Numbered from the stretch's first letter, positions 1 through 7,507 are shown. The stretch: DNA of 13,917 bases from JAIBJP01 sp036506175 (GCA_036506175.1 DASXSE010000038.1:1-13917); one strand, 5' to 3'. Notes: generated by a model not told the origin, from the sequence alone. Program-made: numbers and translations.

Positions 1-402
1 CGGGAAGAGCATGATGAAGTTCGAGGCCCCCGAGCCGTGTCCGTGCCACCGGGCGAGACCGAGGGCGAGCATGACGCCGAGCGGGACGGCGATGAGGACG
101 TCCGCTCCGGCGAGCTTGAAACTCTGAAGGAGTGCGTGGCGGAGCGTGGGATCGTGCCACACCGAGTCCACGGGGTCCCCCCAGTACCAGCGTGTCGAGA
201 ACCCGGCCCAAACAGTCCGCGACCGCGTCGCGTTGAACGAGAACTGGACGGCGATGAGAACCGGGACGATCGACCAGAGGATGTAGAGCCAGGTGACGAG
301 TATGAGGAAACGGGGCCGGCCCCACGGATTGCGCAACCAGCCGCGGAACCTGCGGAGTAGGGAGAACTCCGAAGGCTGCCGCTCGTGCGCGATCGTGGTC
401 AT
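1..402 (-). CDS. PotC-like ABC transporter permease (N-terminal part, cut by window edge)
   Basis: Inner-membrane permease subunit of a polyamine-type ABC importer (binding-protein-dependent permease family). The first 134 codons are visible, starting at ATG 400-402; the rest runs off the left edge. The protein opens with a basic cytoplasmic tail, then a hydrophobic segment at about residues 31-52, then an FSTRWYW stretch near residues 63-69. That stretch resembles the FSxxWY signature just after the first membrane span in PotC/YdcV-type permeases. A second hydrophobic stretch begins near residue 100. The EAA loop would lie beyond the edge. The start codon overlaps the TGA of the upstream PotB-like gene (ATGA), so translation is probably coupled. 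Polyamine specificity is inferred from the neighbouring PotD-like protein; another cationic or carboxylate solute is possible. Confidence 0.85.
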   Translation of the reverse strand, partial: MTTIAHERQPSEFSLLRRFRGWLRNPWGRPRFLILVTWLYILWSIVPVLIAVQFSFNATRSRTVWAGFSTRWYWGDPVDSVWHDPTLRHALLQSFKLAGADVLIAVPLGVMLALGLARWHGHGSGASNFIMLFP

Positions 403-1301
403 ACGGCGCCTACCTGCCCGACTTCGCGCTGCGCGCGGTGGATCGTCCACATGTAGTACGCCATGAGAAAGGTGAGGAAGACGGCGAGCAGCACGGTCGT
501 CGCCGCGCCGATCGTCGGCTGTGGCCCGCCGTGGAAATAAAAGTCGATCTGGTTCCCCACCATCGACGTCGTCGGGCTCTGCGAGACGATATTGGGGGTG
601 AAGTAATCACCGAACATCGGCAGGGTGATCAGGACGGCGCCGCCGAGGATGCCGGTCTTCGAGAGGGGCAACGTGATGTGGCGGAAGGCTCCCCAAGGGC
701 TCGCGCCGAGATCTCGGGCAGCCTCGAGGTGGCTCCGGTCTATGCGGTCGAGCGCCGCGAAGAGCGGCAGTATGAGGTACGGGATGTAGCCGTAGACGAG
801 GGCTGCGATGACCGTGTAGGAATGGCCACCGAGCCATTCCTGCGGCCGACTGAGCACGTGCGTGAAGACGAGGAACCGGTTGACGTAGCCGTCGGCCTGG
901 AGCAGGTTGACCCACGCCAGCATCCGCATCATGTAGCTGATCCAGAGCGGCAGGACGATGAGGACGAGGATGAGGCCCTTCCACCGTCCGGCGTGGCGCG
1001 CCGTGTAGTACGCGACGGGATAGCCGATCAGAAGGCAGAGGGCCAGCGAGACGGCGACGTAGACGATCGTCCGGATCCCGACGTCGAACCAGATGCCGCC
1101 GGGCGAGAGACGACCGATCACCTCCTGGATCCAGCCGATGTTCCATTGGAGTGGGTTCCAAATCGGAACGGGCTGGAAGAGAATCGGGTCGATCGTGCCG
1201 AACGCGACGCCGATCACCGCGTAGAACGGCACGACGAAGAGGAGGATCAGCCACAGGATCCCCGGGAATGCGAACCCGGGCCAGAGCCAGCGGCGGTACA
1301 C
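399..1301 (-). CDS. PotB-like ABC transporter permease
   Basis: A 300-residue membrane permease of a spermidine/putrescine-type ABC importer that forms the channel with the PotC-like partner. Hydrophobic spans are evident at about residues 11-34, 76-98, 109-131, 162-184, 215-231 and 262-288, giving the six-helix PotB pattern. The cytoplasmic coupling loop EAARDLGASPWGAF starts at residue 193 and carries the EAA---G signature that contacts the ATPase. GTG at 1299-1301 is the best start: it lies 9 bp after the TAG of the binding-protein gene and gives a short basic N-terminus before the first span. No strong Shine-Dalgarno is visible, so coupling to the upstream gene is likely. It ends in the ATGA overlap with the next permease. 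The length is normal for PotB. The solute is inferred from context only. Confidence 0.9.
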   Translation of the reverse strand: MYRRWLWPGFAFPGILWLILLFVVPFYAVIGVAFGTIDPILFQPVPIWNPLQWNIGWIQEVIGRLSPGGIWFDVGIRTIVYVAVSLALCLLIGYPVAYYTARHAGRWKGLILVLIVLPLWISYMMRMLAWVNLLQADGYVNRFLVFTHVLSRPQEWLGGHSYTVIAALVYGYIPYLILPLFAALDRIDRSHLEAARDLGASPWGAFRHITLPLSKTGILGGAVLITLPMFGDYFTPNIVSQSPTTSMVGNQIDFYFHGGPQPTIGAATTVLLAVFLTFLMAYYMWTIHRAQREVGQVGAV

Positions 1302-1310
1302 GGCTTGGCT

Positions 1311-2603
1311 CTAGCTCTTGCCTCCGGCGAGGAAGTCGGAGTAGCCGTCTTCCCACAGCGCCTGGCCTTTCACGGTCAAGGTCGAGTACTGCAGCGAGTC
1401 CGGCCCGAAGTCGTCGTTCGTGAGGACGCTGTTCTCGAGGTTCGGGGGGACGACGCCGTCCTTGACGAGCGAGGCCGGATCGATCTCGTTGAGCGGCGGC
1501 TGGTAGCCGTTGAAGTCGACGAAGTTCGAGTAGGCGACGCCGTTGTCGAGCAGATAGTTGAGGAACAGGTGCGAGAGGACGGGCTTCTTCGTGGTCGCAG
1601 CGACGCAGAAGTTGTCGTTCTGTACCGGCACCTTGCCCTTCTCGGCCTTCCAGAAGGACAGGACCGACCCCGGCGTTCCCTTGGGGAGGTAGTAGATGTA
1701 GCCGGCGATCATGTCGCCGGACCACGCTTGGTTCAGCCACCTTGTCCCCTCCGGTATGGCCTGGTACTGGGTGTCGTCGACCTTGATGTTGCAGATGTCG
1801 TAGAGCTGCTTCAGGTCGGCAACCGCCTGGTTCACGAGCTTCGGGTCCTCGGTGTTGATGTCCGTGTGCCCCTTGCGCAGGAGCGCGCTTCCGATCGTCT
1901 CGCGATTCTCGGAGAGGAGCGCGACCTTGCCCTTGTAGGCCTCCGCCTGCCAGAAGATGTCCCAGGGCTGGGGCATCGACGCGATGTCCTCCTTCACCTT
2001 GTCGTTCCGCCAGGCGATGCCGGTCGCGTACGCGGTGTAGGGAACGGTGTAGTGGGAGTCGACGTCGTAGAACGGGCTCACGAGCTCCGGCCACACGTTC
2101 TTCTTCAGGTTGGGGATGTAGTCGAGGTTGAGCGGCTTGACCAGCTTTCCGGCCACCGCGAGGTCGAGCAGGTCGGGCGTCATGTTCGTGACGTCCACTT
2201 CGACCGACCCGGACGCCAGACGCCGTAGCCCTGAGTTGATGTTGTCGAACGCCGTGTAGGCAGGCTTCACGTCGTACTTCTTGCAGAAGTCGTTCAGGAC
2301 CTTCTTGTAGAGGTAATCCGGATAGTTGAAGAGCGTGAAGGTGCCGCCCGTCTCGGGCTGGAGGCCGGACTCGATCGGGTCCTCCCACAAGGGAAGCGTC
2401 ACGCGCTTGTCGGGACGAGCGAGTGGAAGCCCGCCCGGTCCCAGAGGCTCCCCGGTCGTGCCTGTGGAAGAGGCCACCTCCGTCGAGCTCGAGCAGGCGG
2501 CCAGGAACCCTCCGGCCCCTGAGAGAAGCGCTCCTGCCCCGGCGGTGCGTCGCAAGAACTCACGCCGATTCAACTCGCTCCACCACTCCCTGTCCCGCGC
2601 CAT
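1311..2603 (-). CDS. PotD-like polyamine-type ABC substrate-binding lipoprotein
   Basis: Extracytoplasmic binding protein (430 residues) that captures the solute for the PotB/PotC-like permeases. The N-terminus has a twin-arginine-like motif (NRREFLRR, residues 12-19), a hydrophobic stretch and a lipobox LAAC with Cys37, so a Tat-exported lipoprotein is predicted. A Ser/Thr/Gly-rich linker and a proline-rich segment follow. The PotD fold then begins near residue 88, with LFNYPDYL at 91-98 matching the first strand of the family. Later segments align by eye with E. coli PotD ligand regions: SENRET (PotD Asp168/Glu171 area), AWSGDM (Trp229 area) and QNDNF (Asp257 area; PotD Trp255 appears to be Gln here). 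Acidic ligand positions therefore seem kept, favouring a cationic amine, but I did this alignment from memory. The N-terminal extension makes it longer than the roughly 350-residue PotD. ATG 2603 is fixed by a strong ribosome-binding site. Confidence 0.9.
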   Translation of the reverse strand: MARDREWWSELNRREFLRRTAGAGALLSGAGGFLAACSSSTEVASSTGTTGEPLGPGGLPLARPDKRVTLPLWEDPIESGLQPETGGTFTLFNYPDYLYKKVLNDFCKKYDVKPAYTAFDNINSGLRRLASGSVEVDVTNMTPDLLDLAVAGKLVKPLNLDYIPNLKKNVWPELVSPFYDVDSHYTVPYTAYATGIAWRNDKVKEDIASMPQPWDIFWQAEAYKGKVALLSENRETIGSALLRKGHTDINTEDPKLVNQAVADLKQLYDICNIKVDDTQYQAIPEGTRWLNQAWSGDMIAGYIYYLPKGTPGSVLSFWKAEKGKVPVQNDNFCVAATTKKPVLSHLFLNYLLDNGVAYSNFVDFNGYQPPLNEIDPASLVKDGVVPPNLENSVLTNDDFGPDSLQYSTLTVKGQALWEDGYSDFLAGGKS

Positions 2604-2609
2604 GTCTAG

Positions 2610-2616
2610 CCTCCTT
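2610..2616 (-). promoter_or_regulatory. Strong Shine-Dalgarno of the PotD-like gene
   Basis: Minus-strand AAGGAGG lies 6 nt before ATG 2603. It is the best ribosome-binding site in the window and sits in the 59-bp spacer (2604-2662) after the aminotransferase stop. It fixes the start and suggests that the binding protein is translated more strongly than its neighbours, as is usual for ABC binding proteins. I see no clear promoter or terminator in the spacer. Confidence 0.85.
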
Positions 2617-2662
2617 CATTGAGGGTTGTCTTCGCGCGTGCCGCTTGGGGTGGCGCAGCCTT

Positions 2663-3784
2663 TCACGCGCGGCGGGTTCCTTCAAGCGCCAAGTTCCGTC
2701 CGACCTCCTCCGCGAGCCGTTTCATCACGGACGCCGGCCCGACGGTGACGCGTATGTAGCCCGGCATGCCGAAATCCCGGCCGGGGCGGATGAGAAGGCC
2801 TCGCCGCACGAGCTCCTCCGCCAGGGCGACGTCGTCGACCTCGACTTTGACGAGGACGAAGTTTGCCTCAGATGGGTACGGCTCTGCCCCAGCTGCGCGC
2901 AGGAGGTCGGCCAGGAGCTCCCGAGCCTTACAATTCTCACGGCGTCGCTCGGCCACGAGGTCGGGCCGGCGCAGGCTTGCGCAGCCGGCCGCGAGCGCAG
3001 CGCGGTTGACGTTGAAAGGCTCCTGGACGACGTCCAGATACCGCGCAAGCGACTCGTCGGCCACGGCATAGCCCAGCCGAAGGCCGGCGAGCCCGAAGAT
3101 CTTCGAGAACGTCCGCAGGAGGACGACGGGACGGCCCGCGTCGACGTCGTCCTCCCGGCGAAGTCGTCGCTCCGGGTCGACGTAGTCGACGTAGGCCTCG
3201 TCGACGACGACCGCGCACCGGTCCGGAAGCGCTTCGAAGAGAGCATCCCACTCATCCCGTGAGACGAGTGAGCCCGTCGGGTTGTTTGGGTCGCAGAGCC
3301 ACACGAGGCGCGCGCCCTCGCGCCGCGCCGCTTGGCCGACAGCGTCCACGTCGTGGCGGTGGTCGCGCCCGGGAACGCGCTCGACCCTGGCCCCGGCGGC
3401 GGCCGACACCTGCGCGTAGAGGCCGTACGTGGGCTGAGGGACGACGACGGTGTCGCCGGGCTCGAGAAACGCGTGCGCCACTGTTGCGACCAGCGCCTGG
3501 ATGCCATGGCTCGGAACGATGAGCTCGGGACGGGTGCCGAGCCAGCTCGCGACGGCTTCTCGGAAGTCCGTGTACGCGTGGTCGGGATACATCCACGCGC
3601 GTTCGAGCTCGGCGAGAACGGCGTCGTCGATTCCTGGGAAAGAGCCGAGGAGGCCCTCGTTCCAATTCAGCTTCGCAATCTCGTCCAGGCCGTATGTCTC
3701 CATCAGCTCGGCCACGCTCGGCCCCGGGCGGTATGGGTCGAGATCGAGCAGGGAGGCGCGGACGAGGCGGCTCCAGTCGGTCAC
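2663..3784 (-). CDS. HisC-fold PLP aminotransferase (class I/II)
   Basis: A cytoplasmic fold-type I PLP aminotransferase of 373 residues, the usual length of histidinol-phosphate aminotransferases. Visible motifs are PQPTYGLY (residues 116-123, with the PLP-stacking Tyr120), DPNNPTG (165-171, Asn168 near PLP O3'), VVDEAYVDY (193-201, Asp195 for the pyridine nitrogen), and TFSKIFGLAGLRLGY (225-239) with Schiff-base Lys228 and Arg236. GYIRVTVG near the C-terminus carries the carboxylate-binding Arg. The GTG start at 3782-3784 overlaps the upstream TGA (GTGA) and has GGAG 9 nt upstream. A longer reading frame continues upstream but lacks aminotransferase sequence. Coupling to a ThDP decarboxylase-like enzyme and to an amine transporter argues for catabolic transamination, comparable in logic to AruH in the arginine transaminase pathway, rather than histidine synthesis. 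The amino donor is not readable from sequence. Confidence 0.88.
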   Translation of the reverse strand: MTDWSRLVRASLLDLDPYRPGPSVAELMETYGLDEIAKLNWNEGLLGSFPGIDDAVLAELERAWMYPDHAYTDFREAVASWLGTRPELIVPSHGIQALVATVAHAFLEPGDTVVVPQPTYGLYAQVSAAAGARVERVPGRDHRHDVDAVGQAARREGARLVWLCDPNNPTGSLVSRDEWDALFEALPDRCAVVVDEAYVDYVDPERRLRREDDVDAGRPVVLLRTFSKIFGLAGLRLGYAVADESLARYLDVVQEPFNVNRAALAAGCASLRRPDLVAERRRENCKARELLADLLRAAGAEPYPSEANFVLVKVEVDDVALAEELVRRGLLIRPGRDFGMPGYIRVTVGPASVMKRLAEEVGRNLALEGTRRA

Positions 3785-5394
3785 GCGGTCGGGCTCCACA
3801 TGCGCAGGAAGACCGGCAGGTGGACAACGCTCGCGCCTCCACGCGCAAATGCGCCCTCGAGGGACGCGCCGAGGTCCGCCGGGGTCGTTCGCTCCGCTGG
3901 CACGCCGAATGCACCCGCGAGGGCGACGAAATCCGGCTCGTCGAGGTCGACGGCGATTGTCTCCCCGAAAGAGTCGCGCTGGTACTCGCGGAGAATCCCG
4001 TATCCGCCGTCGTCGACGACGAGCACCGTCGCGGCGAGGCCATGTTGACGCGCGGTCGCGAGCTCCTGGATTCCGTAGAGGAAGCCGCCGTCGCCGACCA
4101 CTGCAAGGACCGGGGCATCCGGCGCAGCAAGTGACGCTCCCAGGGCTGCGGGCCACGCGTATCCAAGCGTCCCAGAGCCGAGCGGGTAGAGGAACGTACG
4201 CGGGTTGAGCGCGGGAAAGTGGGCGGCTGCCCAGTACGCCAGGATCGTCATGTCCCAGGCGGTGATGCCGTGCGCGGGAACCGCCCCTCGGATGACGGTG
4301 AGCAGATCCCATTCGAGATCGTGATCGTCGAGCCCTGCCGCGATCCGCTCGTGCACGCAGGTTGCCCTCGCCGCCCCGTCACGGCTCCTTTCCTCGATGT
4401 GGGGCAACATCTGTCGCAACACCCAGCCTGCATCGCCTGAGAGCCCCCGTGCGGGGAAGGTGGCCCCGAAGCGCTCGGGAGCCGCGTCGACCTGGATCAC
4501 CGTGCCGGAGAACGCGAGCCGGTACTGGGCTGTCGTCTCGGCGCCGAGCTCCGTCCCGATCGCGAGCACGATGTCGGCATCCTGCACGAGCTCCTTGAAC
4601 GCTCCTTCGTCGCAGGATGAGCCCGCGGAGAGCGGATCGTCGGCCGGAAAGGCGCCTTTCCCCATGTAGGTGGTGACGACCGGCGCGTCGAGCCGGTGAG
4701 CGAGCTCTTCAAGCTCACTCCAAGCGCCGGAGCGAAGGACGCCGCCGCCCGCCCAGAGCACAGGTTTCTCAGCGCCGTTCAGGAGACGCGCGGCCTCCTC
4801 GATCTCCTGTGCGGATGCAGTTGCGGAAGATGGTGACTGCACAGGCGTGACCGTGGCGGAAGCCGCCGTCTCATCAGTGAGCACGTCGACCGGGATCTCG
4901 ACGAACACGGGCCCGCTCGGCGGCGTGATTGCGCGAGCCCAGGCTTCCGACAGCAGCCGAGGAATCTCCTCCACGGATTCGGCCCGTGCAGCGAACTTGA
5001 CGATCGGAGCGAAAGAGGCCGCCTGGTCGACGAGTTCGTGTAGATATCCGCGTCCCCGTCCGATCAGATCGTGCGGGATCTGGCTGGCGACGGCGACCAC
5101 CGGGACGTGCGCCGACGCAGCTTCCATCAGGGAGGCGAGCGAGACGAGAGCGCCTGGCCCCGTCGAGAGGAGAAGCACCGCCGGCCGGCCGCTCGTGCGC
5201 GCGTAGCCGTCGGCCGCGAAGCCGGCGTTGAGCTCCGTGCGGAAGCCGATCGTGCGGATCGAGCTTCCACGCAGGCCGTCCCAGATAGCCAGCGCGTGGA
5301 TGCCCGGAACCCCAAAAGCGACCTCCGCGCCGAGCGCCTCCAGGCTCTCGGCGACGAGCCGGCCGCCGGTTCGCGTTTTGACCGCCTGGGCCAT
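3781..5394 (-). CDS. ThDP-dependent 2-oxo-acid decarboxylase/acetolactate-synthase-family enzyme
   Basis: A 537-residue cytoplasmic ThDP enzyme with the three-domain layout of the acetolactate synthase/2-oxo-acid decarboxylase family. The N-terminal pyrimidine-binding domain (about 1-175) has AFGVPGIHAL (26-35) and the activating Glu54 in the FRTELNAGFAADGYAR stretch. The central domain spans about 190-330. The C-terminal PP domain has GDGG at 434-437 and VVDDGGYG ending the ThDP motif; Asp461-Asp462 stand where many relatives have Asn-Asn. The FGxPGxH and GRGxLHEL segments recall 5-guanidino-2-oxopentanoate decarboxylase (AruI) more than biosynthetic IlvB, though this is judged by eye. Its GTGA overlap with an aminotransferase suggests that the partner makes the 2-oxo acid this enzyme decarboxylates. 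ATG 5394 starts just before the conserved RLVAESLEALG helix. Acetolactate synthase, sulfopyruvate or benzoylformate decarboxylase cannot be excluded. Confidence 0.85.
   Translation of the reverse strand: MAQAVKTRTGGRLVAESLEALGAEVAFGVPGIHALAIWDGLRGSSIRTIGFRTELNAGFAADGYARTSGRPAVLLLSTGPGALVSLASLMEAASAHVPVVAVASQIPHDLIGRGRGYLHELVDQAASFAPIVKFAARAESVEEIPRLLSEAWARAITPPSGPVFVEIPVDVLTDETAASATVTPVQSPSSATASAQEIEEAARLLNGAEKPVLWAGGGVLRSGAWSELEELAHRLDAPVVTTYMGKGAFPADDPLSAGSSCDEGAFKELVQDADIVLAIGTELGAETTAQYRLAFSGTVIQVDAAPERFGATFPARGLSGDAGWVLRQMLPHIEERSRDGAARATCVHERIAAGLDDHDLEWDLLTVIRGAVPAHGITAWDMTILAYWAAAHFPALNPRTFLYPLGSGTLGYAWPAALGASLAAPDAPVLAVVGDGGFLYGIQELATARQHGLAATVLVVDDGGYGILREYQRDSFGETIAVDLDEPDFVALAGAFGVPAERTTPADLGASLEGAFARGGASVVHLPVFLRMWSPTA
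3794..3797 (-). promoter_or_regulatory. Shine-Dalgarno supporting the GTG start of the aminotransferase
   Basis: Minus-strand GGAG lies 9 nt before GTG 3784, inside the end of the ThDP-enzyme gene. With the GTGA overlap it supports this start over the longer upstream reading frame, whose extra residues show no aminotransferase character. Confidence 0.55.
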
Positions 5395-5401
5395 AGGCGC
5401 G

Positions 5402-5407
5402 ATCCTA
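5402..5407 (-). promoter_or_regulatory. Possible -10 element of a leaderless promoter for the ThDP gene
   Basis: Minus-strand TAGGAT fits TANNNT and lies 7 nt before ATG 5394. That is the spacing expected if transcription starts at the A of the start codon. No Shine-Dalgarno is present in the 22-bp gap. I see no convincing -35 box; it would lie inside the divergent flavoprotein gene. Confidence 0.35.
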
Positions 5408-5416
5408 TCCCGGCAA

Positions 5417-7507
5417 ATGCCGCGCGATCCCCGCCATGACGTCCTCTTCGAGCCGGTCCGGATCGGGCCGAAGACACTGAACAACCGCTTTTACGCCGTA
5501 CCGCATTGCACCGGCTTCGGAAGCGAGAAGCCCGCTAGCCAAGCGCGCTTCCGCGGCATGAAAGCAGAGGGCGGCTGGGCGGCGGTCTGCACGGAGGAGG
5601 CGCTGGTGAGCGTCGATTCCGACTTCTGGCCCGTCTTCTCCACGCGCATGTGGGACGACGACGACCTACGCAACCTCGCCGTTATGTGCGATGACGCGCA
5701 CTCCCACGGCGCACTCGCGGGGATCGAGCTGGCCCACGGCGGAGCGCATGCGCGGGCGCGCGACGCACGCGTGCCTGCAGTAGCGCCCTCGCAGCTCGCC
5801 AGTGACTACGACCCGTTCGTCGTCCCCAAGAGGATGGAGAAGGAGGACATCCGGCGTGTCCAGGCCGACTGGACGGCGGCCGCGAAGCGCTCGCGTGAGG
5901 CCGGCTTCGACATCGTCTACGTGTACGGCGGCCACAGCTACCTGCCGCTCCAGTTTCTGTCCCCGTTCTACAACAGGCGGAGCGACGAGTACGGCGGCTC
6001 GCTGGAGAACCGCGCGCGCTTCTGGCTCGAGACGCTCGAGCTCGTGCGCGAGGCGATCGGGGAAGACTGTGCGATCGCCGTGCGCCTCTGCGTCGAAGCC
6101 CTGGGGCCGGCCGGTGTCGAGCTGGACGAGGGGCTCGGGTTCGTCTCACTCGCCGACGCGCTCGTGGACCTGTGGGACGTCAACGTGGGCTCGATCACCG
6201 AGTGGTCGAAGGATTCGGGCGCCTCGCGCTTCTTCCCGGAGGGCTACCAGCTCGAATGGACCGGCCGCGTGCGCGAGGTGACGGCCAAGCCGATCGTCGG
6301 CGTCGGGCGGTTGACGAATCCCGACCGCATGGCCGAGATCGTGCAGAGCGGCGTCTGGGATCTGATCGGCGCGGCGAGACCCTCGATCTCGGATCCGTTC
6401 CTTCCCAAGAAGATCGAGGAGGGTCTGTACGGCGAGATCCGCGAGTGCATCGGCTGCAACATCTGCGCGGCCGGAGCCGAGTACGCAAACCAGATCCGCT
6501 GCACGCAGAACGCGACCGCAGGAGAGGAGTACCGAAGGGGGTGGCATCCGGAGCGGTTCGAGCGGGCGGAGAACGCCGACCGCGACGTGCTGGTGGTCGG
6601 CGCGGGGCCGGCCGGGTTGGAATGCGCCATCGTGCTCGGGAAGCGTGGCTTCCGACGCGTCCATCTCGTCGAAGCGGAGAGCGAGATCGGCGGAATCTTG
6701 CGCTGGGTGCCGCGGCTGCCCGGGCTCGGCGAGTGGGGCCGCGTCCTCAACTGGCGCGCCGTTCAGTTGCAGAAGCTCGGCAATGTCGAGGTGATCACGG
6801 GGACTCGTCTCGACGCGGCCGCCGTGCGCGAGTATGGGGCGGAGATCGTCGTCGTCGCCACGGGCGCGAGGTGGGCCACGGACGGCGTTAACTACGCCAC
6901 GCACGATCCGATCCCCGGTGCGGACGCGTCGCTCCCGCACGCGCTGACGCCTGAGCAGGTCATGGTGGAAGGCAAGAAGCCTCCTGGAAAACGCGTGGTC
7001 GTCTTCGACGCCGAGGGCTATTACGTCGGACCAGGAGTTGCGGAGAAGCTCGCGCTCGACGGCTTCGAGGTCGAGCTCGTCAGCGCCCACGACGTCATCT
7101 CGCCGCTCTCCGACGAGACGCTCGAGGGTGTGCTCCTCCGTGCCCACCTGCATGAGGCAGGGATCGGCCAGCGCGCCGGAGCGCTTCTCAAGGGAATCGA
7201 GCCCGGGCGGGTCACCGCGACTGATCATCTCGGCGAGCCGTTCGAGCTGGAAGCCGACGCCGTCGTCCTCGTCACCCAGCGCCTCTCGAACGAGGAGCTC
7301 TACCTCGAGCTCAAGGCCGACGAGGAGGCGCTCGAACGCGAAGGGATCGAGGCCGTCTTCCGCATCGGCGACTGCGTCGCCCCGCGCCTGATCGCCGAGG
7401 TGATCTTCGACGGGCACCGGCTGGCTCGCGAGATCGACTCCGAGGATCCTGCCGTGCCGCTCCCGTACAAGCGCGAGCGGCTGGTTCTCGAACGAGTTCC
7501 CACGTGA
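5417..7507 (+). CDS. Trimethylamine/dimethylamine/histamine dehydrogenase-family iron-sulfur flavoprotein
   Basis: A 696-residue amine dehydrogenase: an Old Yellow Enzyme TIM barrel carrying FMN, a 4Fe-4S cluster, and a C-terminal two-Rossmann region. In the family it oxidatively removes an amine and passes electrons to ETF. From ATG 5417 it aligns nearly residue for residue with trimethylamine dehydrogenase (TMADH; number here = TMADH + 1 at first). Cys31 matches the 6-S-cysteinyl-FMN Cys30. Tyr170, His173 and Asp266 match catalytic Tyr169, His172 and Asp267. Cys344, 347, 350 and 362 match the cluster ligands. GAGPAG at 395-400 starts the nucleotide-binding domain. Of the aromatic bowl only Trp263 remains: Tyr60 is Glu61 and Trp355 is Ala354, in a loop one residue shorter. 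The C-terminal tail is shorter than TMADH's 729 residues. Trimethylamine is thus an unlikely substrate; a larger or charged amine is plausible. No Shine-Dalgarno precedes the start, and no ETF gene is nearby. Confidence 0.92.
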   Translation: MPRDPRHDVLFEPVRIGPKTLNNRFYAVPHCTGFGSEKPASQARFRGMKAEGGWAAVCTEEALVSVDSDFWPVFSTRMWDDDDLRNLAVMCDDAHSHGALAGIELAHGGAHARARDARVPAVAPSQLASDYDPFVVPKRMEKEDIRRVQADWTAAAKRSREAGFDIVYVYGGHSYLPLQFLSPFYNRRSDEYGGSLENRARFWLETLELVREAIGEDCAIAVRLCVEALGPAGVELDEGLGFVSLADALVDLWDVNVGSITEWSKDSGASRFFPEGYQLEWTGRVREVTAKPIVGVGRLTNPDRMAEIVQSGVWDLIGAARPSISDPFLPKKIEEGLYGEIRECIGCNICAAGAEYANQIRCTQNATAGEEYRRGWHPERFERAENADRDVLVVGAGPAGLECAIVLGKRGFRRVHLVEAESEIGGILRWVPRLPGLGEWGRVLNWRAVQLQKLGNVEVITGTRLDAAAVREYGAEIVVVATGARWATDGVNYATHDPIPGADASLPHALTPEQVMVEGKKPPGKRVVVFDAEGYYVGPGVAEKLALDGFEVELVSAHDVISPLSDETLEGVLLRAHLHEAGIGQRAGALLKGIEPGRVTATDHLGEPFELEADAVVLVTQRLSNEELYLELKADEEALEREGIEAVFRIGDCVAPRLIAEVIFDGHRLAREIDSEDPAVPLPYKRERLVLERVPT

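Noticed and set aside
438..2228. Long plus-strand open frame (596 codons) antisense to the PotB- and PotD-like genes
   Set aside because: It is rich in Arg, Asp, Glu and Val with no domain motif, and mirrors the codon bias of well-supported minus-strand genes. It is a typical GC-driven shadow.
607..2388. Minus-strand 593-codon frame overlapping the PotD-like gene in another phase
   Set aside because: Arg/Gly/Pro-rich translation without recognisable motifs; the real genes in this stretch have signal peptide, lipobox and permease motifs.
3785..4312. N-terminal extension of the aminotransferase frame
   Set aside because: It lies out of phase inside the ThDP gene, is Arg/Gly/Pro-rich, and the protein from GTG 3784 already has the standard HisC length.
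5228..5416. Upstream extension of the flavoprotein frame
   Set aside because: It is antisense to the ThDP N-terminus, and the TMADH-like N-terminus aligns right from ATG 5417.
6146..7417. Minus-strand 423-codon frame opposite the amine dehydrogenase
   Set aside because: Acidic, low-information translation with no family signature, complementary to a gene that aligns along its length with TMADH.
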